From Candidatus Taylorbacteria bacterium RIFCSPHIGHO2_02_FULL_46_13 (lineage in GTDB: Bacteria > Patescibacteriota > Minisyncoccia > Phycocordibacterales > DSPV01), in NCBI GenBank assembly GCA_001821015.1, contig MHRQ01000020.1, forward strand, positions 108,977-141,534: a DNA stretch of 32,558 bases, in the 5' to 3' direction. The translations under genes were made by a program, and so were the position numbers. This document shows positions 24,743 to 32,558 of the stretch, in pieces (positions within the stretch are counted from its first letter, which is position 1; each line of letters opens with the position of its first letter). Below the pieces are notes generated by a model that was given only the letters and a program-made list of their open reading frames with translations, did no database searches and was not told the DNA's origin.

Positions 24743-25088
24743 ACGTACTACCTTTCGATGAGTTGTTTCTCTGTATCCCCAGAGACAGGGAAGTGCCTAC
24801 TTCGTTTCAGCACTTTCTAGCGTAAATTGTACTACACTTACTATATAAAAGTCAAGTTTTTTACCTTGATTTTAGACCATAGTTTTCCACTTTTTAGCTT
24901 TCATTTTAGCCCTATTTCTGTTAGAATGAATCGGTGTCTGAAAGACAGTTTTTACCCCGCAAGAGCGGGGACGGATTGTTTAAAAGGGCGCATCAAATGG
25001 TTTATCCTAACAAATTTTTTGGCCTACGCTGAGGGGTTTTTAAAGCGCACATAAACCAATAATTCGTATAGATTTAACTTAATTTAGT

Positions 25089-27236
25089 ATGGATAAAAAT
25101 TTGAAAGGGCGGGGAAAAGAAGTCCCCAATAGAACTAACGGTCGCGAAGCGCGACCTACTTCTAACGGGGCAAGTAAAAAGAATGGCTCCGGGCATCACT
25201 ATGATGCCTCGTCTATTACCGTTTTAGAGGGGCTGGAACCGGTTCGAAAGCGCCCCGGTATGTACATCGGGACCACTGGTCCTGATGGTCTTCATGACCT
25301 TATTCGTGAAATTTTTGATAACTCACGCGACGAGGCAATGGGTGGTTTTGCGGATGATATAGAAATCGTTCTTTTGCCTGGCAACCGCATTCGGGTCACG
25401 GACAATGGTCGTGGTATTCCGGTTGATATTCATAAACAAAGTAAAGTTTCTGCACTGGAAACTATCATGACAACATTGCATGCCGGAGGGAAATTCGGCG
25501 GAGACGGTTATACAGTTTCTGGAGGTCTGCATGGAGTCGGTGCTTCAGTGGTCAACGCGCTTTCAATTTTCTGTGAAGTAGTCGTACATCGTGACGGTGG
25601 GATTTATTACCAAGAATATAAGCAGGGAAAAGCAAAAGCTAAGGTGAAGAAAATTGGTAGCTCTGATTTGCATGGGACAGTTGTTACCTTCCAGCCTGAC
25701 CCAGCGATTTTTCCAGAGATTAAATTTGATTTCAACCGCGTGGTGAATCATATGCGTCAACAGGCGTACCTTGTGAGGAATATGGGTATCACCGTCATAG
25801 ACGCGAGAGAGTTTAAAGGAGAACTTGATTTTGCTGATGTATTTTATATGCGCGAGATGGGATTGGACCTCCCATCCCAGACGTTTCATTTTGAGGGCGG
25901 GCTAAGCTCACTGGTCGCGTATTACAATAAAAACCTTAAACCAATCCACAAAAATATTTTCTATGTTGAAAAGAAGGTAGAAGGAGTTGAGTCGGTTGAA
26001 GTGGCTTTACAGTATGCGGATGATATTTCCTCGCGTATCTTGGCGTTTGGGAACAATATCTATAATGCGGAAGGTGGAACACATGTGACGGGTTTTAAGA
26101 CAGCACTCACGCGTACCTTAAATACGTACGTAAAAAATGGTAGCCAAGGGAGGGGGGGGAGCGACGACAATTTTACGGGCGATGACGTGTTGGAAGGTTT
26201 AACTGTCGTTGTGTCGGTCAAATTGCGAGAGATCCAGTTTGAAGGCCAGACCAAAGGGAAATTAGGCAGTGTGGAAGCACAAGCGGCAGTCAACTCTGTC
26301 TTCGGTGAGGCTTTTGCAGCCTTTTTAGAGGAAAAGCCCGATGATGCGCGAGCCATTATCGGCAAGGTAGTGCTTGCTATGAAGGCGCGTAAGGCGGCAA
26401 AGGCTGCTAAAGATTCAGTTTTGCGCAAAGGCGCGCTTGAAGGAATGACACTGCCCGGGAAACTTGCCGATTGTCAGTCGCATGATCCAGCCGAATCTGA
26501 AATATTTATTGTAGAGGGAGACAGTGCTGGCGGTACAGCAAAAATGGGACGTGATAGGCGCACGCAAGCGATTTTGCCACTGCGCGGTAAGATTTTAAAC
26601 ATTGAACGAGCACGCTTGGATAAAATGCTTGCGTCGGAACAGATTAAAAACCTTGTGGTTGCCATGGGCACGGCGATTGGAGATACGTTTGATATCGCGA
26701 AGTTGCGTTACCACAAGATTGTTATTGCAACAGATGCCGACGTGGACGGCGCGCACATTCGTACGCTTATTTTGACACTTTTATATCGCTATTTTCGCCC
26801 CATTATTGATGGAGGATTTGTTTATATTGCGCAACCGCCATTGTACAAAATACGAAAAGGAAAAGAAATCGCGTATGCATATACCGAGTTAGAGCGAGAG
26901 AAAATGCTCGGTAAGGATGTCAAAGATATAGATATGTTGGACACTGATGAAGCTCCCGAAGAAGAGAGTGCGAAGGAAGAGGGAACAGAGGATAAAAAAT
27001 CTAAAGTAAAAATATCAACCAAGACCCACATCCAACGTTACAAAGGTTTAGGTGAAATGAACTCAGATGAGCTCTGGGAGACGACAATGGACCCATCTCG
27101 GAGAATTTTGAAGCAAGTAAGAATTGACGATGCGCGCGAAGCCGACAAAGTGTTTGACATGCTCATGGGCACCGATGTACCGGCTCGCAAAGCGTTTATT
27201 CAATCAAACGCCAAGCTAGCCACTTTGGATATTTAA
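25089..27236 (+). CDS. gyrB: DNA gyrase subunit B
   Basis: GLEPVRKRPGMYIGTTGPDGLHDLIREIFDNSRDEA, GLHGVGASVVNALS, EGDSAGGTAKMGRDRRTQAILPLRGKILN, THIQRYKGLGEMN. Confidence 0.96.
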   Translation: MDKNLKGRGKEVPNRTNGREARPTSNGASKKNGSGHHYDASSITVLEGLEPVRKRPGMYIGTTGPDGLHDLIREIFDNSRDEAMGGFADDIEIVLLPGNRIRVTDNGRGIPVDIHKQSKVSALETIMTTLHAGGKFGGDGYTVSGGLHGVGASVVNALSIFCEVVVHRDGGIYYQEYKQGKAKAKVKKIGSSDLHGTVVTFQPDPAIFPEIKFDFNRVVNHMRQQAYLVRNMGITVIDAREFKGELDFADVFYMREMGLDLPSQTFHFEGGLSSLVAYYNKNLKPIHKNIFYVEKKVEGVESVEVALQYADDISSRILAFGNNIYNAEGGTHVTGFKTALTRTLNTYVKNGSQGRGGSDDNFTGDDVLEGLTVVVSVKLREIQFEGQTKGKLGSVEAQAAVNSVFGEAFAAFLEEKPDDARAIIGKVVLAMKARKAAKAAKDSVLRKGALEGMTLPGKLADCQSHDPAESEIFIVEGDSAGGTAKMGRDRRTQAILPLRGKILNIERARLDKMLASEQIKNLVVAMGTAIGDTFDIAKLRYHKIVIATDADVDGAHIRTLILTLLYRYFRPIIDGGFVYIAQPPLYKIRKGKEIAYAYTELEREKMLGKDVKDIDMLDTDEAPEEESAKEEGTEDKKSKVKISTKTHIQRYKGLGEMNSDELWETTMDPSRRILKQVRIDDAREADKVFDMLMGTDVPARKAFIQSNAKLATLDI

Positions 27237-27269
27237 GACTAGTTAAAAAAATTCCGTACAGTACATCTC

Positions 27270-27301
27270 CACAATAAGAATGCTATAGCATTCTTATTGT
27301 G
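27270..27301. terminator. 32-nt perfect palindrome between convergent gyrB and CARDB gene
   Basis: CACAATAAGAATGCTA|TAGCATTCTTATTGTG. Confidence 0.8.
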
Positions 27302-27321
27302 TAGGTGTGGTGTGAATTGAA

Positions 27322-28395
27322 TTACCGAGTTGAGACGCGAATGGTAGTTGTCGCGATATTGTTTGACTCGCTGGCCTCGGGGATTGAACTTGTCGGATCT
27401 ACGTTGATGACAAATCTTCCGTCGGTGTCAAGCTCAACGTTGTCAAAACCGATGGTATATTCAATCTTATCTCCGGGGGCAAGCGGTTGCTGTCCGTCCG
27501 ATTCAAAGATGTAATTGGGGAACGTGGGGAGTACTGCGTTAAACTGCCAGTGTCCGGAGTTTGCGGTGCCAAGATTCTCCACTTCAAAACGTACGGCAAT
27601 GCGATCTGACGCACGCAGTGTAGTGGTTGCCGTGAACGCGTTGGTTACTTTATCAATCGTGCCTACCTCTAAAATCCGTGGTGCCAAATCAGTTTTTCCA
27701 TAGGGTTGTGCTGGTTTTGTCGTAGTTCCGACAACGTAGGTTTTTTCAGTGCGAGTGCCGGCAGTCGGTGCTTTTTTAACCGGTGCGGTAACGATGGGGG
27801 GTGTTGGAGTGGCGGCTGCGGGCTCCACAGGTTTTAGCGTTGGTGAGATCTCTGACGGCGGTTCTTTTGTGTCACCAATTATAGATATGGTTACTGATGA
27901 AGACAGAGGATTGGCGCTGTCGTCAGAGCGTGTGTAGAAAAGCGCGACTGGAATTGCCGTAGCCTGATCATTTTCAGAGACTGCGATAATCGTTACAAGA
28001 TCATCCTTGCTGTATAACGTAGATTTCATATCACACAAAAGCGTTTTATCTCCGGTCTCAGTTTTTACTCCCAGGTAGAGTTTATCTACGCACGGGTACC
28101 AGAGGGAATAGACTCCGTCGCCTTTTTTGTTCTTATGTACCCATGACATAACCGTTTCATCTCCCGAATGGAGGGTCGTTTGGTCGCTATACAGTGTGAG
28201 CTTTTCACCTGGTATGAAGGTTTGACTCATGGTCACCAATGCTTGGGCTAGACGACTCACGGTGTCGGGTAGGTAGGGTCCGATCTGAATCGCGGTCCAG
28301 ACTCCGGTGACTACCAAAAGCGTAATAACGCCAAGCCCAATAGTTTGAGCCCAGCTGAATTCTTTACCTCTTTCTTTAATTTGCGCGTGTTCCAT
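27322..28395 (-). CDS. Membrane-anchored protein with C-terminal CARDB-like domain
   Basis: N-terminal TM (GLGVITLLVVTGVWTAI); DLAPRILEVGTIDKVTNAF...RFEVENLGTANSG...ASESNNIATTTIRV. ATG 28395 follows TATAAT by 7 nt. Confidence 0.75.
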   Translation of the reverse strand: MEHAQIKERGKEFSWAQTIGLGVITLLVVTGVWTAIQIGPYLPDTVSRLAQALVTMSQTFIPGEKLTLYSDQTTLHSGDETVMSWVHKNKKGDGVYSLWYPCVDKLYLGVKTETGDKTLLCDMKSTLYSKDDLVTIIAVSENDQATAIPVALFYTRSDDSANPLSSSVTISIIGDTKEPPSEISPTLKPVEPAAATPTPPIVTAPVKKAPTAGTRTEKTYVVGTTTKPAQPYGKTDLAPRILEVGTIDKVTNAFTATTTLRASDRIAVRFEVENLGTANSGHWQFNAVLPTFPNYIFESDGQQPLAPGDKIEYTIGFDNVELDTDGRFVINVDPTSSIPEASESNNIATTTIRVSTR

Positions 28396-28489
28396 ACGGA
28401 GCATTATATATACTATAATAGATTTTTTGTCAAGTAATGATGCTTGACAATTCTAAATATATAGAGTACAGTAGTCTTCGTATACCTCT

Positions 28490-29158
28490 ATGCAATTTTT
28501 GAAATTTGCAGGATTGTGGGCGGCGGTATTTGTTCCAAGCTACCTTATCATGTCTCTTTTGGGAATAATACCGGCCGAGTTAACTGACTTCAATCGTCGG
28601 CTGTTAGTCGTGGTATCTAGAGTGCCATTACAAAACTCTGTTGTTGCCACTACCACGGTAGCGATATCCAATGGGACGTCGGATGTAGTTCCAGATTCTT
28701 TGAGCGTTCGTGAGCGCATATTGCCCGACAGAATTGTAATTGAAAAGATCGGTGTTGACACACCAGTGGTGAATCCCGAGAGTCGCGATATCGTGGTGCT
28801 TGATAAGGCATTGCTTTCAGGGGTCGTCAGGTATCCGACATCCGGAGGATTAGAAGATAACAGCACCATGTTTCTCTTTGGACATAGCACGAGTTTCCGC
28901 ACGGTACACAATGAAGCGTATAAAGCTTTCAATCGTCTTGGCGAATTGCAAATCGGAGACACCATTCGTGTCTCGTCGGGGAGCACTGATTATGTGTACA
29001 AAGTCTTTTCCGTTTCGGAAGTGGATAAGGACAAGGCATTGGTAGAGCTACAGACCGGAGAAAAGTTGCTGACACTCTCTACCTGTGACACATTCGGTGC
29101 GCGTAGTGATCGATTTGTGGTACAGGCACGTTTTATACAGGCCTTGCCTTCTCAGTAA
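28490..29158 (+). CDS. Sortase family transpeptidase
   Basis: DRIVIEKIGVDTPVV, FLFGHSTSF (His), LLTLSTCDTFGARSDRFVVQARF (Cys/Arg). Confidence 0.9.
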   Translation: MQFLKFAGLWAAVFVPSYLIMSLLGIIPAELTDFNRRLLVVVSRVPLQNSVVATTTVAISNGTSDVVPDSLSVRERILPDRIVIEKIGVDTPVVNPESRDIVVLDKALLSGVVRYPTSGGLEDNSTMFLFGHSTSFRTVHNEAYKAFNRLGELQIGDTIRVSSGSTDYVYKVFSVSEVDKDKALVELQTGEKLLTLSTCDTFGARSDRFVVQARFIQALPSQ

Positions 29159-29188
29159 TATATGAGTAAGGTATAAAATCATAAAGAT

Positions 29189-31993
29189 ATGAAATTCAAT
29201 TTGAGAAAACCTAATAGAATCGCCACCCTTACCACAGGCACATACGTTGTGCTTGCGTCCTTTGTCGCAACTTTTATAGTTCCTATGTCAGCATTAGCCT
29301 GGAATTTACAAGGCTCATGCGCGGGGGTTCCTCCTACCGTAAACGTGGGTGAGACTGTTACCTGGACAGCTACGCGTTCTTCAACCGGTACGGCCTCGGA
29401 TAGCCACTATGAGTACTTTTGGTCAGGGACAAACAGTCTTTCCGGAACATCCCAATCGGTTTCAAAAACCTACACAACCGCGGGGACCAAAAATGCAACG
29501 GTGGTCATCAAACTGGTTATTAACGCGGGCGGTTCAGAGAGTATCACCCGCTCATGTTCAATCACCGTGACGAATCCGCCGCCTCCTCCCACTCTCGTGG
29601 GATCTTGTGCCGTGGCTCCTTCTTCTGCAGCTATTGGGGACAATGTCTCTTGGAGTTCTGCTGTCTCTGGTGGCACCGGCACGTATTCATATTCATGGAC
29701 AGGAGATGACGGCCTTTCGGGCACTTCAGCTAACGTTACAAAAACGTACAACACCTCTGGTACCAAAAATGGCACGGTAACCATTACGTCTGGCGCACAG
29801 ACGGTATCAGACTCATGCCATGTTACGATCGCGTCAAATCCTCCGCCCCTTGTCACGTTCTGTGTAGCTAGCCCATCTTCCGTGAATACGGGTGTCCCAG
29901 TTTCTTGGGTTTCCAGTGTATCGGGTGGTACGGGTACTTATACCTACTCGTGGACTGGTGATGAAGGCTTGTCTGGCACATACGCTAATCTTTCTAAGAC
30001 CTATAGTTCTACGGGTACCAAGCAGGGAAACGTGACTGTTACTTCAGGTTCGCAAACGGGCACAGCTTCTTGTGTTGTGACCGTTACAAATCCTCCCCCT
30101 CCGACGACACTTGATGGCCTGTGTTTTGCAACGCCATCATCTGTTCACACGGGAGATACGGTACATTGGGGTGCAACCGCAACGGGCGGGACTGGTTCTT
30201 ATACCTATAGCTGGTCTGGTGATGAAGGCTTGTCTGGCACATCTAATCTCTCTAAGACCTATAATTCTACAGGGATAAAAAATGCGAGCGTTGTCATTAC
30301 GTCCGGCAGCAATCAACGCATCACGCGTTCATGCCAAGTAGAGGTGACCGCGACGCCACCTCAGCCACCTTTATTGACTGGCTCGTGTTTGGCGTCGCCT
30401 TCCAGCGCTCATACGTCAGATACGATAACGTGGACCGCGACTCCTTCCGGCGGGACGGGCAGCTACACCTATTCGTGGAGCGGTACCGACAGCCTTTCCG
30501 GGACAAGTGTTTCAGTAAACAAATCTTACAATACAACGGGAACGAAACAGGGAACGGTCGTCATAGCGTCGGGGTCACAGACCGTGTCCGCAAATTGCGA
30601 GACCTCTATTACGAGCATGCCGATAACCTCTGCTTTTTCAGCGATATGTTCTGTCAGTCCTTCTGTTATTCATTCTGGTGAATCTGCCACGTGGACCGCA
30701 ACTGCTACCGGTGGCACGGGAACGTATACCTATGCATGGACGGGGAGTGAAGGCTTGTCAGGGAATACGGATTCTGTCACAAAAACCTATGGGTCAACGG
30801 GCAGCAAAAACGCATCAGTAACCGTGATGTCGGGTTCAGATACCACCACGGCATCTTGTTCCCTTAATGTTCTCCCACCGCCGGGATGCACACAGAATTG
30901 TGGAGGCGGAGGTGGCGGCGGAGGTGGAGGTTTTAATCCTCCGACCGTCGTTCTGCTTAAAAAACCCCCCGTGGGACAAGTGCTTTCGGCCGTGTTCCTC
31001 TCGCAGATTCCCTACACTGGTTTTGGCGATGGATATAAGGTCGCGCTCTTTTTACTCATACTTGGCTTGTGGAGCGTGGCTGCAGTATATTTTTTCCGTG
31101 CCAAACTCTGGCGTCGGAAACGCGATACTTTCGCGTTTAACCACACACAGACAGGGTACGGGGATGGGCCGAGGTTGGGTATCAATGAGGGGGTTGTGGA
31201 GGCGCAGAGCGAAGAATCTCCATTGATTGAAGAGCCGTCGTATGTAGATATTAATCAAATTATAAATTCACCCATGTACACAGAGACCATTGTCCCGAAG
31301 GAAGTTCACGGAGGGGGGCAGGCCAGAGCAGGTATCGTTGATATCATTGCGGCTGAAGCCCAGCGTAATCACGCCATCATATCAGAGGAGGGTATGAAAA
31401 TAATTGCCGATAAAGGGAAAAATGACGCTGCGCAGGCCTTAGTATTGGTAAGCGCGGTAATCAAGAGTGCTGAAGAGAGATATGACCGCGAAGACGGGTG
31501 GCTTCTGCTGAATAAAGAAAAAGTGAGTGCTTCTCTGACCGATAAAGCTACGGTGAGCGATGTTTCTGCACGTTCTACTCCGGCCCCGATTCCCGATGTG
31601 TCTTCCGCTCGGGTCTCGTCACCATCACCGAACGCGTTTACCGCAGGGGGGAAGCCGTCAGTGGACAGTGCCCTCTTTGTCAGCTGGCTGGCAACTGGAG
31701 ATAAACAGCAAGTCGCTCGGTACCTAAAGACCTTGCGTGACCAGTTGGGGAGCGCGGAAGCATTCCTGAAAAAAGTGGTGCTTGACCTTGACATCGTATA
31801 CCGTTCCCGTTTTGACGAGATTGAGGAGACTATTGATGAGCGTTTGTCTAACACCGTTTCCGGGCTCTCAAATATAGCGCTTGAAGATCTCATTTCTGTT
31901 TTACTTTCTACGGTTGATCAGAGTTACCACTCAAGTTCACTGGGAATAAAACTCGCGCTTATGCGAGCTACTGAAGTAGGGAAGCGCCGGTAA
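29189..31993 (+). CDS. Surface protein with six PKD/Ig-like tandem repeats, an internal IPYTG-TM-basic segment and a ~290-aa C-terminal region
   Basis: Repeats of the form C-x-SPSSV-GdtV-W-GGTGtYtYSW-G-LSGts-KtY-tGtK-V-SGsqt-C; SQIPYTGFGDGYKVALFLLILGLWSVAAVYFFRAKLWRRKR. Confidence 0.85.
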   Translation: MKFNLRKPNRIATLTTGTYVVLASFVATFIVPMSALAWNLQGSCAGVPPTVNVGETVTWTATRSSTGTASDSHYEYFWSGTNSLSGTSQSVSKTYTTAGTKNATVVIKLVINAGGSESITRSCSITVTNPPPPPTLVGSCAVAPSSAAIGDNVSWSSAVSGGTGTYSYSWTGDDGLSGTSANVTKTYNTSGTKNGTVTITSGAQTVSDSCHVTIASNPPPLVTFCVASPSSVNTGVPVSWVSSVSGGTGTYTYSWTGDEGLSGTYANLSKTYSSTGTKQGNVTVTSGSQTGTASCVVTVTNPPPPTTLDGLCFATPSSVHTGDTVHWGATATGGTGSYTYSWSGDEGLSGTSNLSKTYNSTGIKNASVVITSGSNQRITRSCQVEVTATPPQPPLLTGSCLASPSSAHTSDTITWTATPSGGTGSYTYSWSGTDSLSGTSVSVNKSYNTTGTKQGTVVIASGSQTVSANCETSITSMPITSAFSAICSVSPSVIHSGESATWTATATGGTGTYTYAWTGSEGLSGNTDSVTKTYGSTGSKNASVTVMSGSDTTTASCSLNVLPPPGCTQNCGGGGGGGGGGFNPPTVVLLKKPPVGQVLSAVFLSQIPYTGFGDGYKVALFLLILGLWSVAAVYFFRAKLWRRKRDTFAFNHTQTGYGDGPRLGINEGVVEAQSEESPLIEEPSYVDINQIINSPMYTETIVPKEVHGGGQARAGIVDIIAAEAQRNHAIISEEGMKIIADKGKNDAAQALVLVSAVIKSAEERYDREDGWLLLNKEKVSASLTDKATVSDVSARSTPAPIPDVSSARVSSPSPNAFTAGGKPSVDSALFVSWLATGDKQQVARYLKTLRDQLGSAEAFLKKVVLDLDIVYRSRFDEIEETIDERLSNTVSGLSNIALEDLISVLLSTVDQSYHSSSLGIKLALMRATEVGKRR

Positions 31994-32020
31994 ATAAATT
32001 ACCCCAATCAAACCGCAGAA

Positions 32021-32046
32021 TACCCCGTCGGCTTGCCGCCGGGGTA
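32021..32046. repeat. GC-rich hairpin overlapping the putative start of the VOC protein
   Basis: TACCCCGTCGGC-TT-GCCGCCGGGGTA (11/12 bp). Confidence 0.75.
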
Positions 32047-32437
32047 TGAACAGAGTTGGCATTTTGAGATTCAAGCAGCAAATCCAAAACGTGCGTCCAC
32101 ATTCTATAAGAACGTATTTGGTTGGAAGATTGACCAGTGGGGGAAACAACGCTATTGGATGGTTATGACCGCAAGAAAGGGTAGTAAAGAAGCAGGAATC
32201 AACGGGGGACTTTTGGTTAGAAAAGGAGCTGGACCCAAAAAAGGCCAAGCGGTCAACGCCTTTGTTTGCACGGTGCAGGTTTCCGATATAGATGCGACGA
32301 TTAAGAAGGTAAAGGCTGCCGGTGGAACGGTTGCTGTGCAAAAATTCGCATTTCCAGGAATGGAGTGGCAGGCATACTACAAAGATACCGAAGGTAATAT
32401 CTTTGGCATACACCAAACTGATAAAAAGGCGAAGTAA
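32033..32437 (+). CDS. Glyoxalase/bleomycin-resistance (VOC) family protein
   Basis: WHFEIQAANPKRASTFYKNVFGWKIDQWG...DIDATIKKVKAAGGTVAVQKFAFPGMEWQAYYKDTEGNIFGI. The start is TTG; no suitable in-frame ATG nearby. Confidence 0.85.
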   Translation: MPPGYEQSWHFEIQAANPKRASTFYKNVFGWKIDQWGKQRYWMVMTARKGSKEAGINGGLLVRKGAGPKKGQAVNAFVCTVQVSDIDATIKKVKAAGGTVAVQKFAFPGMEWQAYYKDTEGNIFGIHQTDKKAK

Positions 32438-32558
32438 CAAGACAGATACTGCTCTAAACCCATGGAACGCAGTATTCTGGGGCCTTTTGGGGTAGGTAGC
32501 GGGTAGTTGACAAAAATACCCTATATACTTTGAATTACGAAACTCCCTTTTTCTCTCA

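Noticed and set aside
24955-24970. CCCCGC-AAGA-GCGGGG hairpin upstream of gyrB
   Set aside because: Short hairpin without a T tract or conserved context; could be a gyrB leader element but nothing supports a specific call.
6354-31993. Alternative genetic code (UGA recoding known in some CPR lineages)
   Set aside because: Conserved genes show no in-frame UGA and several ORFs terminate sensibly at TGA; standard code assumed.

Overview
The window looks like a Candidate Phyla Radiation (Parcubacteria-like) chromosome segment. This rests on gene content, pseudopilin and surface-protein style and compact translation genes; no taxonomy search was possible. Positions ~1-6.3 kb are accessory: the C-terminal end of a surface protein, two RelE-like toxin-antitoxin pairs, a frameshifted GIY-YIG gene inside 14-bp inverted repeats, an AbiEii-like module, a zinc-ribbon/PD-(D/E)XK-like fusion nuclease with a four-helix-bundle partner, and a RAYT (REP-associated tyrosine transposase). 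From ~6.3 kb come central carbon genes (GAPDH, RpiB, Rpe, split transketolase, PfkB kinase, class II aldolase, 2-hydroxyacid dehydrogenase), two pseudopilins, a PaaX/Cas2-like protein, bL25, a lytic transglycosylase-like protein, bL31, RF1, uS2, EF-Ts, tRNA-Thr(TGT), a mitochondrial-type single-chain PheRS, GyrB, and a cell-surface locus (CARDB-like protein, sortase, PKD-like repeat protein). The strongest unusual signals are: (1) a RAYT bracketed by its likely palindromes, with its stop codon inside one; (2) a 44-nt near-perfect palindrome read in frame inside the transketolase C subunit; (3) two adjacent pseudopilin genes whose long perfect hairpins both start exactly 28 nt after the start codon and encode the KSGAGFT pre-cleavage segment; (4) the ZnR-PD-(D/E)XK nuclease bracketed by 21-nt repeats; (5) a FARS2-like PheRS with an FDX-ACB domain; (6) identical GCGGCCGC-centred palindromes on both sides of the PaaX/Cas2-like gene; (7) -10 boxes only 6-10 nt upstream of many start codons, indicating pervasive leaderless transcription.
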